This document shows, piece by piece, positions 21,217 through 32,496 of a DNA stretch of 64,000 bases; position 1 is the stretch's first letter, and each line of letters begins with the position of its first letter. The stretch spans positions 558,001 to 622,000 of the forward strand of contig JASEVX010000035.1 in NCBI GenBank assembly GCA_031761405.1, written 5' to 3'. Origin of the DNA: Serripes groenlandicus (taxonomy: Eukaryota > Mollusca > Bivalvia > Cardiida > Cardiidae). Position numbers and translations under genes: made by a program. The notes beneath the pieces were generated by a model. That model did not search any database, was not told the DNA's origin, and worked only from the letters and a program-made list of their open reading frames with translations.

Positions 21217-21430
21217 CTGTTACAAAATGTGCAGAGCACAAAACTGGATCTTCCTCTGGAAGCCATGTTGTCCTTTTAGTGTTGGATTGTTTACATGCCT
21301 CCACCCAGCGGTTGTATCTGAAACGTTGTCGGTCTTCAGGTGGACACAAGTGAAAGGAAACGTTCTTCATTCTGCTGTCGTTGTGGCAAAACGGTGCATA
21401 GGACAGTTTAAAAATCGTTTGTCCATCCAT
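21217..21430 (-). CDS. THAP-domain exon (start codon included)
   Basis: Minus-strand ATG at 21,430 opens a 71-codon frame ending at a strong donor (TAACAG/GTAGCT, exon end 21,217, phase 1). The residues match a THAP C2CH zinc-finger DNA-binding domain: APFCHND at residues 11-17, FHLCPP around 26-31, then RW about ten residues later and LCSAHF near the exon end, which supplies the C-x2-H pair. THAP proteins bind DNA as transcription regulators or transposase-derived factors. The position normally held by the first Cys ligand, five residues before the Cys of APFC, is Ser (codon TCC, one base from TGC). So the zinc site may be weakened, or an upstream exon may contribute. Continuation is probably the minus-strand exons at 12.9, 11.8 and 1.4 kb. 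Confidence 0.7.
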
Positions 21431-21859
21431 TTCGCGAGGGTGCTTTGGACCAAATATTGCGATTGGATATACGAGCTGTTCCGAATGAAATATTCACTGT
21501 TGAACATGATATAAAACTTCAGATAATTCGATTAAGTTACAGAATAACAAGAAGAGACCAAGTCTTTTCTTTAAAAATATTATATTGCAATTTTTGATTG
21601 ACAAACATGAAATGCCGTTTTTGTGTTTTTTAGATGTTTATTTTGAATCAAATGGGTCCGACCTTCAAATTTGCAGTTTAGAACGGTTTAGAACTGGCAG
21701 TACCAGTTTTGTCACGTTTGTTGTGACTGGCAAGCTTCATTGACATTGCTAATGTACTTAAGTAATCCTTTATAAATATTATTTGGTTAACAGCATACCT
21801 GATTTACATCATAAATTATCGCAATTACTTCGTAAAAGATCCTTCTAACCTGGTAAAGT

Positions 21860-21915
21860 ATTTACTTCCGGTTTTTAGCAGCCATAAGGTTACATGTACG
21901 GAAATGCTTCCGGTT
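21860..21915 (-). promoter_or_regulatory. Possible promoter motifs of the THAP-type gene
   Basis: CTTCCGG occurs twice (21,865 and 21,907), about 430-480 bp upstream of the THAP start codon. ETS-type sites of this form are common in TATA-less promoters. There is no direct evidence of transcription initiation. Confidence 0.2.
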
Positions 21916-21997
21916 CAATTAAGGTATCACATCACAGTTCCAAGTTGAAAATGTTATGACGTACGGGGAGACATCGCATTTTTAATTTCTCTTGATA

Positions 21998-22108
21998 TTT
22001 GTTTTATAAACAATATTTGTTTTATAAACAATATTTGTTTTATAAACAATATTTGTTTTATAAACAATATTTGTTTTATAAACAATATTTGTTTTATAAA
22101 CAATTTTT
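21998..22108. repeat. 18-bp palindromic tandem repeat, about six units
   Basis: The unit TTGTTTTATAAACAATAT is repeated almost perfectly. Each unit is itself a near-palindrome and carries ATAAACA, a forkhead-factor core motif, on the plus strand. The open frames on both strands here are artefacts of the repeat. Confidence 0.8.
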
Positions 22109-22362
22109 CTTGATAGTGAGGCTAGATTTGTTATTAATTTACGAGATATTCGAACATTTTTTTTGGAAAAGTAGAAACGGTTCAAGTTGGTAAGATTTTT
22201 TTTTTACTTTGAACTGGGACCGTGGCCCCAGCTGTAAACAATGCTTTCAACGTTAGATAAACATCATATCATCCAACACCCCAACTGTTACATAATGGTG
22301 TGTCTTTCAATACAGGTCGACTCTTATGTAAATGGTCAAACGTGTGCTGTATGCAAATGTAA

Positions 22363-22735
22363 TTACCGTAGATCCTCTTCTGGTACATGTAGAAGGCTAT
22401 TACCAGCCTCTTCTACCAGCTCTTCACTTCTTTGGTCATATCCGGTTGCAATCCGTGCATTAACATCATACACTAAGTCCTGGGACTTCCAGTATTTATT
22501 AAGTGTTGTTTCAAAGGTAATTAACTTATTTGTATTTATGATATAATCTGATAATGAATTCCAAGTCTCCGCCATTCTGTAACTGAATGAATATTTTCCG
22601 ATGTCTAATCTAGACAAGGAATCATTATTGTCATTCTGGACATTATTGTTATTGTCATTCTGGACATTATTGTTATTCTTATTCTGACACTTATTGTTTG
22701 TGTCATTTCTAAAACGTCAATTGTCATCTGGTTGT
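22363..22735 (-). mobile_element. LINE (non-LTR retrotransposon) C-terminal fragment
   Basis: The minus-strand frame reads FSYRMAETWNSL, TNKLITFETTLNKYW, the usual ending of reverse-transcriptase polyproteins of CR1/Jockey-type LINEs. It is preceded by an Asn-rich tandem stretch (NNNNVQND). Nothing upstream of 22,735 stays open, so this is a 5'-truncated relic. Confidence 0.55.
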
Positions 22736-22737
22736 TT

Positions 22738-22885
22738 TAATGGTTTTTAACGCCGCTTTCAACACTATTTCAATTTTATCACGGCGTTTCCAGTGGGATA
22801 GTTACCGGTACTACTGGTACATTTGTCCTTGTAAGTAAGTCCTTCGTAGTGCTAATACCACAATCCTGTCAGCGCCAAGGAAGAA
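22738..22885 (-). mobile_element. SINE 3' module
   Basis: TTTTAACGCCGCTTTCAACA, ATTTTATCACGGCG, then degenerate sequence. The tRNA-like head is lost. Confidence 0.45.
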
Positions 22886-24585
22886 AAGCTAATATGAGTA
22901 TAGGTGCTACCTATTTCGGGTAAACATTTATTCACTCTTGTGATTAGTAAATCATTCTCCGTGATCTGCAGTTAACCACTTGCTTGCAGCACTATCAGTG
23001 CTTTGATTATAAGTTATTTGCTAGTCCTTCGTTCTAAGCAAATACACAAAAAATCATTATCTGGTTAAGCACATATTCAACTTTAAAATATGGCCAAGAT
23101 AGACAACGAGTGTAATTACACGCAAATGATCACATATCAGATTACATGTTTTCATTCCTTCATTCCTTCATCGAGCACGTATTATCATATTTAATTATTT
23201 CCTCTGTAAGTATATTTTACTTTTCTTTCAATCAAAATGTAGGAATATATCACTATAGGCTTATTTATAATATATTGTTTCATCATACACTGATTGTCTG
23301 TGCGTTCTGTAGTTGTACACTCCTGGAAAGGAATTAGTTTAAGCAGGAATGTAGATACGTCCCCGGTATAAGCAATAATTTTGCTTGTTTTCCAATACAT
23401 TTCAACTTGCTATAATTGTTGTACTGTTATTTTTGAAAATATAAACTGAATACAATATGTTTAAACTAATATCGCAATTATTTCATATGCACATATAAGT
23501 CAAACATGTGATATGCGTTATATGGATACACGACATCTGACGTCACCAGTATCTTTTTGCAAAGGAGCCACGATCTTGAGCTTTGAGTTAAATTCAAGTC
23601 GACAAGCAGCGCAAGTTGCTTGTGCGTTCAACATCCAATAGCTTTTAATACGACGTCTTCTCCAGTATAGTGCATTCGCGCACAGACAGGATCAGTTGAA
23701 GAATATCGTAGGTTTTGACGTCCCCTTAAATTGTGATCATTTGATTGCAAGACATACTGATCGTACCCACTTTCGTAACTACGTTTTATTACAATTATTG
23801 CACAAAACTACGAAAAACACATTATTATATGACCAGCCTCATATCAGTAGAAGAACTGTCAATACGAATTCCGCTGGTCACGTATGTCAACTTAAAAAGA
23901 CTGTTGAATTTTCTCAATTACTTCTTCACACTAGACGTATCTAGTCATACCATAGGCCTACGATAATATTATATAAATATTGTATGGCTTCCAGTGTGAC
24001 AGTACATATTGTCAACATGAGGAAAATACTGTTACCCGAGGCGAAGCATGGTCCAATGTTAAGAGAAAAACAGTGTAAATTGATTAATGCGAAATTTATG
24101 AATTTCTGATTTCATACGATTTGTTATCGAAAGAATGTCCAAATTCACCCTTTATTGAAGTGCATTTATACTTATACCGTAGAGAACTTTGTCCATTAGC
24201 TTAAAGTTAAGCTTACAGTAAACAAAATATTTAGACGAGGAATCCATATGCTGAAAACATTTGCTTTGTAGCACGGGTTGTCAAAAAATAGCCGCTGGAC
24301 AATAATAATACCTGTCGGGCTCTGTTTTACAAAATATTAACTATCAAAATTCGAATTGGAAATATTTATTTCGTAACATTTTGTTAACATCGAAGGAAAA
24401 GGAGATAGCGTGTACATTTCGTTAAAATATGATATTGAGTGACAATTAAAAGAAATGTTGATTGCGTATTTTTATTCAATACTTTTTATATAAACATGTA
24501 AATATAAGATATGTTATACAAAATTATTATGTATAAAATATTAACTTGAGCTGTGCTGTGTTAAAATACAACCGTACGAAATATG
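22886..24585. other. Intergenic stretch without recognisable genes
   Basis: AT-rich, with short frames only (for example 82 codons at 23,696) that show no domain. TGACGTCA-like sites occur at about 23,540 and 23,650. I see no exon with convincing splice sites. Confidence 0.4.
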
Positions 24586-24765
24586 CGACCAGAGGAGATG
24601 CAAATCAGTCAGTGTATCCACACCGTCTGATCTGGCTCTGCACTGTTCGCCAATTAGTCATTTACGGTTGCAAGAAACTTCTGTAGACCTAACGCAGTAT
24701 TCATTTGGATCCTTAGCATGAAACGGTAAGGAGGTAATTTTCCACACGTATGCTAATACATTTAA
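24586..24765 (+). repeat. Interspersed repeat, copy 1 (CACCGTCTGATCTGGC type)
   Basis: Shares ATCCACACCGTCTGATCT, AAGAAACTTCTGT and TTCATTTGGATCCTTA with 25,425-25,560. A fragment (GCACTGTTCGCTAATTAGTC) recurs at about 50,130. Confidence 0.5.
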
Positions 24766-25424
24766 CGTCAATGTTGGGTTTGTCATGGTATAGGTTTGTT
24801 TACCCCATGCGCCAAGCTATTATTTTAATACATACGTATAGTTTAATTTTGAGCACCTGTCTTAGTTGATAAAATATCAGATAATTAAACAATATTTAAA
24901 TGGTATACTAATAGTTAATTTTTAAGCATCTGTCTCCAATTGATACACTTTAGTGGTATAATTAGGCTTATACTTTAATTTTAAGCATCTGTATTAAGTT
25001 GAAAAATATCATTTTAATATAGAATGAGTGTAGTGGAGAGCAGAATTATTCTATTCTGTTCTACGGAACGAATGTCTACAAGGCTATTGTGCCACAATTT
25101 GTACGACAATTCAGCGATTTGGGGACAAAGAAAAAGGCTCGAAGAATTTAGCTGAAATTCCCCAAACATATAGAACTCAATATAATCTAGGTCTGGGCAT
25201 GTACGTTATATCTGGGAAAAATCTAGTTTCAGAGATTTGTTAGGTTAAAACCTGAAAAATCGACATTTTCACAACATATAATATTATTTCTGTAGATCTC
25301 GCACCAGCAAATAACGGAATCAGCTAGAAACCTGAAATTCAACCTAAAACTTGTCCGAGATCCAGTGTAACCTACTATACGGAGTGCACAACAAACGGTA
25401 TTTGTGATCAGTGCAGGTTTAGAC

Positions 25425-25560
25425 AAGTCAGCGCATCCACACCGTCTGATCTCACGTAGCACTGTCCACCGGTTAGTCGAAGAACGTTTTTAAGAAACTT
25501 CTGTTAGGCAGTTTTCATTTGGATCCTTAAGCATGAGTGCAAAGGTAAGGTATTTTTCCA
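25425..25560 (+). repeat. Interspersed repeat, copy 2
   Basis: Partner of 24,586-24,765. The minus-strand frame that begins at 25,462 is made of this repeat and its flank. Confidence 0.5.
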
Positions 25561-25605
25561 CAAAATGACTATTACGGTTAGTTTGGTTTAAATAGAGCAC
25601 CGCCC

Positions 25606-25870
25606 AATTGACGCTTTCTTACGCCTCTGCATTCTCTAACACATGTATGCGTGAGTGTAAGGAACGACAACTCTGCGAAGGAGATTGACCCCTCTGCATT
25701 AGATGTCTTTTTAAAACATTGTGACTAAAGGAGAAATTGCTCAGAACAAGCAATTTCTCCTTTTGCCACAATGTTTTCAACTTTTTCCAGTAATCATACT
25801 TTCATTTCTAGAGAGTAGATGTTTTCAAAGTCGTCTGCTGCAGATTTGCTCTATGTGGGAAAAGGGTTAA
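25606..25870 (+). mobile_element. TTAA MITE family 1 with internal inverted core
   Basis: GACGCTTTCTTACGCCTCTG at the left; GAGAAATTGCTCAGAACAAG and CAATTTCTCCTTTTGCCACA form the core palindrome; GTGGGAAAAGGGTTAA at the right. Confidence 0.55.
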
Positions 25871-26129
25871 AAGTAGATCTACGACAGGTCAAGTCACGTT
25901 CCATTCTTAGCAGAATTTCAGGTTTTCTTTCCATTCATATCAACTGAAAACAAATAACACTGTTGGTGTTCATCCAGTGAAATATATATATATCTTGATT
26001 TTACACAGAAGGAAACATTTGCTATACATAAAACAATATTTATGATTACATATATCTAGTTAATAATACTGCAACTGGATACTGGTTATATAGATCAGAG
26101 ACATGTGTTTGTTTATATGTCTCTGTATA

Positions 26130-26640
26130 GATAGATTAGATAGATATGCTTTATTTTGTAACGTAAACTTTACATAGTTTCTAGTTACATACCAAACACT
26201 TTACATAATTGAACAAAGTCATGAATGATTTATAAGCATTAATTCGATATAAAACCTACATATACGAGGATGAACAAAACATGGATATTTACATATATAA
26301 GTAAGCTATATGGTTCATTTTTTTTTTAACAAAGCAAATGTCGAAATTTTTATTCATGGTTAATGTCAGATTAATTTCTATGAGTAAATGTCCAACGTAA
26401 ATTTGATGCCTCTCTGATATATTTAGCCAAATTCATCAATGTTTTCTTGCTATCACTTTTTAAAAGTTCGACACATTTATAGACACATGGCTTGGTTGTA
26501 TAGCAAGCTTTTAAATATTTAGTTCTAATATTAGAGTAAGTCGGACAAATTGAAAGAAAACGATATTCGTCTTTTTTGTCATTTATTTCGCTAAAGGCAC
26601 AGTCGCTGGATATACTCACTATATTGACCTGCATAACGTC
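26130..26640 (-). mobile_element. LINE 3' end with (TATC)n tail
   Basis: The minus-strand frame 26,371-26,634 reads FLSICPTYSNIRTKYLK, KTLMNLAKYIREASNLRW, the C-terminal cysteine/histidine-type tail common in animal LINE polyproteins. It is followed by an AT-rich 3' UTR with AATAAAGC and a (TATC)n terminus near 26,130. It is 5' truncated. Confidence 0.6.
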
Positions 26641-27322
26641 CGGATTCTACCTTTAAATAGTGTGATGAGAGTCTTAACTTTGACAGATGCACATATATGT
26701 GACTAGGTAATAACTCAATATATTTTTCTATTATAAATGTATCTTTTAAATTTATATATGTAAGAAACTAACATTCTAAACACACTGAATATATATGGCA
26801 GCGTGAAAACATGTCATTGATATTATTTGAAAAATTCCATACAGAAGTAAAAGAAAGATATACATCTCGAAAAGAAATTTGGTTAAAGTTGTTAATGATA
26901 AGCATGGTGTGCGCAACTTTAAACCTATCCGACGTGTATACACATGTTGACGCATCTACTGCCAGACATATTGAGCAAATTCTCCTTTTACAATGATGTT
27001 TTGAACTCAATTATAGCAAATATTTTCTTATAAAGATTTTCAACAATTATTCATGAACATACATATTCTAACTACCATGTGCGCAATACAAACACGGAGC
27101 CTCGTGAAGTTAAAACATTATGGAAATACTATTTGATTCGACTACATTATATCGAATACAGCAAAGGTACGCGCATCAACTAAGAGTAAACCTTAAACAG
27201 ACACTAATTAAAAAAAAATATATTAAACTTTAATAAAAGATTTTTTATAGAACCTGAGATCCACTGTAAGAAAGAAAATTGGCCGATCACTGGTGTTTAC
27301 CCCTTATCCTGATGTAAGCTAC
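26641..27322. other. Unassigned AT-rich stretch
   Basis: Contains a fragment of MITE family 1 sequence near 26,970 (GAGCAAATTCTCCTTTTAC). Frames of about 60-80 codons on both strands overlap each other and show no domain. Confidence 0.35.
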
Positions 27323-27536
27323 TTAACTCTTTCAGCGCCGATTTTTTTAAAGTAGACTCTTCCATGTTGAAAATCGGGCGTCTCCATTGCTCATGGTATA
27401 ATAGTTTTGAAGTATGTTGATTACTTAAAGGCAAACAATGCTGATTTCAGGTGAGTCAGCTCGTCGCGAGCTGACTTACCTGAATCTGTATCGTTTGCAA
27501 AAGCCTCAATATTACCATTGGCTATAGAAGAGTTAA
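27323..27536 (+). mobile_element. TTAA MITE family 2
   Basis: TTAACTCTTTCAGCGCCG at the left; TTGGCTATAGAAGAGTTAA at the right; central hairpin GTCAGCTCGTCGCGAGCTGA. TTAA at both ends. Confidence 0.65.
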
Positions 27537-27600
27537 AATAACCTTAGCGCATTATGTGTCGTACATCATTATATATTTTAAATAAACTTAATAACAATAA

Positions 27601-27841
27601 TTAACCCCTCCCAACTTTCAGGCGTATTTTTTACTTTTTTACTCATCTGCAGTAGACGACTTTTGAAAACATTGTAGCAAAATTTGAAAAATTGCTCATA
27701 ACGAGCATTTTCTCCTGTAGTCACAAAGTTTTCAACTCTATTAAATAAATAAACTTATATTTAGAGTCATCTTCCATGATTTTGCATAGATGTAATTAAT
27801 GTCGTCTGCTGAAAATTTGTTGTATGTGAAAATTGGTTGAA
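27601..27841 (+). mobile_element. TTAA MITE family 1, diverged
   Basis: TTAACCCCTCCCAACTTTC at the left, ATCTGCAGTAGACGACTTTT, and GTCGTCTGCTGAAAATTTGT at the right; the right terminus is degenerate. Confidence 0.5.
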
Positions 27842-28615
27842 CTACACTTGCGAATAAAGAAGACCAATAACAGCCTCCACGAATATTATGTTCATTCTAA
27901 ACTAGGCCTACATCACACGCTACAATGTACTCTTATATCACTAACTAGCAAAGACTAGTTCATAAGCACGTAAGAACTTGTAAACAATCAGAGTTGATGA
28001 TATCGGTATGCATGCATTCAGTGGGTTAAGGGTTAATGGTCTGCCATCAGATTGATAACTCTCGTCACTCTTATAAAAGTACAGTCATGCTTGTCCAAGT
28101 TGAAAAAATGTGACAGTCCATACAAAAACCGACATTCTATAGGCTTTAACATGAATCCCAATTAAGATTTAATTTACTACTAAGTGGTCATGATTATTTC
28201 TTTTTTGGGATGGTACTTTATAACGCCGCTTTCAACATTTTAACTGCGTTAACTCAGAACAAAATACTTAACTGTGTGTGTATTAGATCTGAAGAGACCG
28301 CATAAAAGGTCGTCTTGATTTGACCCTATACATTTAAATATTCATATTTACTGTCCATTGAAATCTCACTATACAACCATTGCTCGCTTCTTCTATCAAC
28401 AGTATATAGAAGAAGAAGTTTATTTCAAATATAAATTCAATAGACATGACCCGTGAGAAAAACAAAATACACAAATAAACATTACAAATGACATAGCAAG
28501 TGGATCACATTTAACGATTTAGAAGTACACACATTCGAAAGAGGTAAAAACTAGACAACCGGATCAATCGACCATCAACGCTTTTCTATCTCGTTAATTT
28601 ATAGATTATACAATA
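27842..28615. other. Unassigned; short repeat fragments only
   Basis: A SINE-tail scrap is at 28,218 (ATAACGCCGCTTTCAACA). The motif TTGACCCTATACATTTAAAT at 28,319 recurs at about 30,981. No gene is seen. Confidence 0.35.
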
Positions 28616-28863
28616 CATAAACCGTCCTATGAGAAAACCAACACTATTGCCTTTGCGTAATGTATCGAACCAGATCAGCCTGCGCTGTCCGCGCAGACTG
28701 ATCCGGGCCGACACTTTACTTCTCAGGGGTAATGATTCCCGAAACAGAAATTCCACAGAAGGCGAAACGTGTCTATCCAGATTCAGCCTGCGCGGCATGC
28801 TTAGGCTTATCCGGGTCGATACTTTACGCAGAGTCCACAATGTTGGTTTTCTCGCGGGACTTA
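28616..28863. mobile_element. Palindromic MITE (GAGAAAACCAACA ends), copy 1
   Basis: The left CCTATGAGAAAACCAACACT and TGCGTAATGTATCG pair with CGATACTTTACGCAGAGTCC and TGTTGGTTTTCTCGCGGG at the right. Inner arms CAGCCTGCGC/GCGCAGACTGATCC are also inverted. The frames on both strands are due to the palindrome. A second copy is at 48,735-48,950. Confidence 0.65.
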
Positions 28864-29515
28864 TTGACGAACAATGCAGCGCCAGATAAGAGACGAAACC
28901 AGTGTGACAAGTGGAGAAAATACTGATTGTTAGATTTGTTTTCTTTTCACACAGTGTTTTTGAAATGTCACATGTCTGCCCATGTGTGCTGTTGGGAGTT
29001 AAACTTTGAGCGCCCTCCTATTGTCCACTCGTTCTAAGTCCTGCATTTGCGGTTAATAATAATTCAAAGGGCAATGCTGGAGATAATTCGCCGATTGCAG
29101 ATGCGCTTGGCTTTATTTTACTACTTTTAGTTTACTTCGTCCTTGCATCTGTTAGTGTATCTGTATATCAAGCGCTGGTGATTCATGGGCAATAACATTT
29201 AATTGACCTGTCTCGGTTGTTCCAAGTGTCTCCATTGAAGAGTAACTAGGTGCATTTTCCTCGTTTTAGGGGGTTGTTGTCGGTAAAGGTGGGTGAGGGT
29301 AAGGATTCTTTAGTCGTTTTGTATGCCTGTTTACATAGATAAACATAACAAAAAAGAATTCATACGATTTTTAACAATGTTTATTGAAAAAATGTTTTTT
29401 GTTTAAACTGATTGTTTATTGACGTCAAATCAATTTAATTTACATATATATAGACTACACATCCTGGCCGAAAACAAACCATAGGGTATATAAGTCAGTG
29501 CATTGGAAGAGCTTG
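28864..29515. other. Unassigned stretch
   Basis: Includes the G-rich GGGTTGTTGTCGGTAAAGGT with GGGTGAGGGTAAGG near 29,270. No coding potential is seen. Confidence 0.3.
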
Positions 29516-29517
29516 GT

Positions 29518-29738
29518 TTGTTTTGTTTTGGTTTAACGCCGTTTTCAACATTATTTCAGCTACATGTACGTGAATCTCACGGCGTCATTTTATTTACTTA
29601 TTATACCTGTACTAGGTTAGGAAATGTGCAATGCTAAAGGGTACTCCATCATGTTCTCCGCGACCGAGTATCGAACCCGAGACGTCCGGTTCCAAATCCC
29701 CGACGCTAACAACTCGATCACGGCGGATTCCCCCAGTA
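29518..29738 (-). mobile_element. SINE, minus orientation
   Basis: The tail TTTAACGCCGTTTTCAACAT with TCACGGCGTC is followed by CTGTACTAGGTTAGGAAATG and a head with reversed box-B-like TATCGAACCCGAGACG. Near full length. Confidence 0.55.
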
Positions 29739-30148
29739 CATGAGAAAAGGAACAAGTTGGCATTTCTGAACAATGTAGGTGCGGATCACTCTATATCTAC
29801 TCATCAGAAAAAACACAAATTGGCAGGATCTTCTGGCTAGTTTTGTGTAAATAAGATGTGAACAGTATAGATCTGGATCTGGATCAATACTGTTCATAAA
29901 AGTCAACTTATACATTTTCCCATGTGCAGGGTCATATCAAGATTTCCCTTCATATCTGAACAGTTAGATCTACATCAGTTACAAAACGTTTCAAGAGAGT
30001 TATAACAATACTGCCTATATAGAGCAGATTATGAGATAGCATGGAGACTCAATCAGATCTGTATGTACACTTGTCATATAAAACTAATACACTCAAGTTT
30101 ATTTTCCTGGTACACGGCTGTTATTGAATTTACACACGATGAACCAGT

Positions 30149-30442
30149 CGAGCCCCATTAGCTCAGTCGGTAGCGACGCGGGCCGTCCATTAAGGGATTA
30201 AAAGTTCGAATACCAGCTTGGCCAACATTTGTCCGACAGTTCACAAAATATAATGCGTCAAGCGTAATTTGTCTTCCACTAATGTACTAACAGTATACGT
30301 GAAAAAAACACCCAGCCAGATGCTAGGAAAACTGTTGAATGGAGTACTGGTGTAAGCAAGTGAGAAACACACATAGGTAGATGAACTGGTCGATGTGATA
30401 TGACGAAACTTTAGTTGAAAACGGTGTTAAACTCCAATCCAA
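30149..30442 (+). mobile_element. Full-length tRNA-derived SINE
   Basis: The head is CCCCATTAGCTCAGTCGGTA with AGTTCGAATACCAGC (box A and B). The body contains GGAGTACTGGTGTAAGCAAG. The tail is GTTGAAAACGGTGTTAAACT. Related to 33,270 and, in reverse, 49,138. Confidence 0.65.
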
Positions 30443-31330
30443 TAATCTCCTGAATGAACATCGTCTGCGTACAGCGAATATCAATGTGAACCTGCGAATA
30501 AGCACAGGATCTTCAGATACTTCATTGTCCACCCACATTTAAAAGATTCGTAGAATCTAATTTCTGGTAAAATGTAGAAGAGTTGCACACCTAGATTTAC
30601 TTATATGCACCGTTATACTATGACATCAATAATAACATACATGTACGACATGATCGTGAAGCGGCCCGAATATATTATCTGATTCAATCGGACTCTGGTC
30701 GAAAATATTATCTGATGCGATGAATTTGAAACTTTTCAAAACTATCTGCAGAAAATAACAAAAAATGAATATAGAACAACTTTAAAGAAGAGAGCTTAGA
30801 AGCAAAAAGCCTTTCTGGACAATAGCTGCATTTTCACAACGTTTTCAGAAGGTACGGCTGCAGACGATCTTTTTTATCAGGGAGAGCATAACATGTATGT
30901 ACTTTACCAACATCAGACCACACTACTTTATTTGATCTGACGTATATTGTATCTGATGACACCGCATGAAAATCGTCTCGAATTGACCCTATACATTTAA
31001 ATATTCTATACAATCGCAACACGCGGCAATCACCGCATGAACATCGTCTAATTTATTCCTTACCTAAAGTTTGCAAACTTTACAAATGATTGATAATATG
31101 TCTCTTAATATTGATACAAATGAAAGGTTTTGCGAATAAAAGAAATTAACGGGTATCCTGTGTGACCAAATTACATATCTCTATATTTATATATCTTTAA
31201 AAAGTTCACATATGTAAAATAAGCTACGGACAGGAAGTAAGAGGCATACAGACCAATTTGCAACCTTCGAAATCTAAAATAAGCTTGCATCTTAATAAAG
31301 TTGTTTACAAAGTGTTTTATTTTCCTTTGT
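30443..31330. other. Unassigned stretch
   Basis: GCCTTTCTGGACAATAGC and TGCAGACGATCTTTTTTATC near 30,820-30,870 may be MITE family 1 remnants. On the minus strand an open stretch near 30,538 has a donor-like CGCAG/GTTCAC but no fitting acceptor. Confidence 0.3.
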
Positions 31331-31333
31331 AAT

Positions 31334-31522
31334 ACCTCGGCCTCTCATGCTTTCTGTTGAGATCCCTGGTTCGTTCCCCAATCGCGGCACGACGGTTACT
31401 GGGGGTCCGTCGACAAGGCACATTTCCTATCCTAGTACTGGTTTGTTAACCCAGGGATCACGAATAAGTGAACTGTCGCCGTGATATAACTGAAATAATG
31501 TTGAAAACGGAGTAAAACCAAT
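31334..31522 (+). mobile_element. tRNA-derived SINE
   Basis: TCCCTGGTTCGTTCCCC (box-B-like), GACAAGGCACATTTCCTATC, TGGTTTGTTAACCCAGGGAT, tail ATAACTGAAATAATGTTGAA. Same subfamily as 9,554-9,762. Confidence 0.6.
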
Positions 31523-31574
31523 AAAACATAAAACAAATACTTTCCATTGATAAACAAAGGTGATTGTGACGTAT

Positions 31575-31740
31575 GTTGGTCGTCTTCCATCAATAGGCTA
31601 AATAGTATATGTGTAAATATCGCCAGTAATTAAGGAAACATGTTGTGAGGGCGATTGTGCGAGAAAGTCTGGAAACATACGTAAGGTGAACTGGCCGACA
31701 TGATATAACAGAAATACCGTTGAAAACGGTGGTTCATATT
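31575..31740 (+). mobile_element. SINE 3' fragment
   Basis: GTGAACTGGCCGACATGATA and ATACCGTTGAAAACGGTGGT. The head is missing. Confidence 0.4.
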
Positions 31741-32009
31741 CCAATCACTGTTTGTTCTGCACAAATGACCCTGTATTAAAGACCAGCTGTGATCAAAGAC
31801 CAGATTGGTTTATTTCCAGGGGTGGTCTTTAAACACAGGTTGGATTGAACATGTAAATACCTTAGGTGAATTGAGGTGAATTGAGGTCACTATCGCGATC
31901 CCTGATGTCAGATGTCAGATGGTTTTAATGGCGGTATTCTGGTAGCCCCCTGGTCTGATTTGTTACTTTTTTGAACTGAAGCTTCAGGTAAGCTAACTAT
32001 AAAGTCTGA

Positions 32010-32165
32010 AACACAAACGTGGAAGAGTTTTGCAGTAGCAGAGCGTCGGCCTATTGTACCGAGTTCGAATCCCGTCATGAGAGGGTTATGCTTCTGAGAT
32101 TTTTCCACACAAACGGCAAAATAATGGCGAAGTCTCCATGAAGCAGACATCAATCATGATATAGC
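32010..32165 (+). mobile_element. tRNA-derived SINE, CAGAGCGTCGG subfamily
   Basis: GCAGTAGCAGAGCGTCGGCC, GAGTTCGAATCCCGTCATGA, then CTCCATGAAGCAGACATC. The same subfamily is complete at 46,380-46,587. Confidence 0.6.
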
Positions 32166-32465
32166 TGGCGCAAAAGTAAATCTGAAACGCCCTGTATATG
32201 AGGCAGTCATCAGATATTTATACAAACGAGCGAAGTTTAGGTCTTTTTTTAATGAGATTGGACCAAGTATAATTAATTGTTTTGTTTTTCTTGTTATACC
32301 AACCAAATCATAGGTTAATATTCCAAAGTCGCATAAATAAGTCCATGGTCTACAAGAACCGAGGTAATTTTTTACAAACTGGTTTTAATATATCAAGACT
32401 TTGAGATATAAAAGGAATTTTAAATGACACTTAGAAGTTGAAGCTGAAAGAAAGGCTACACAAAC

Positions 32466-32496
32466 CTGGAGTCCAGGGAGGTCTTTGTTCACATGA
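32466..32496 (-). CDS. Candidate 31-nt cytoplasmic exon of the receptor gene
   Basis: On the minus strand, TTGTTTCCACAG precedes a 31-nt stretch ending CTCCAG/GTTTGTG. With the two bases left by the transmembrane exon it reads SHVNKDLPGLQ in frame and ends in phase 0. The phase match and good acceptor support it, but an exon this short is easily spurious. No later cytoplasmic exon was recognised. Confidence 0.3.

Noticed and set aside
28586..28926. Overlapping frames on both strands of 64-86 codons
   Set aside because: They lie on a palindromic MITE; mirror-image frames are expected from the inverted repeat.
29940..30060. Possible terminal receptor exon on the minus strand (SIVITLLKRF)
   Set aside because: Only a weak TATAG acceptor and about 20 codons; no phase evidence since the preceding exon is uncertain.
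30149..30230. Apparent tRNA genes (also near 31,340, 33,300, 42,375, 46,390 and 49,430)
   Set aside because: Each has A- and B-box-like segments but no convincing paired acceptor stem, and each continues into the conserved SINE tail. They are SINE heads.
30323..30538. Possible cytoplasmic exon of the receptor (VDNEVSEDPVLIRR, then GTTCAC)
   Set aside because: An in-frame stop directly precedes the ATG, no suitable acceptor was found, and the flank is a SINE tail.
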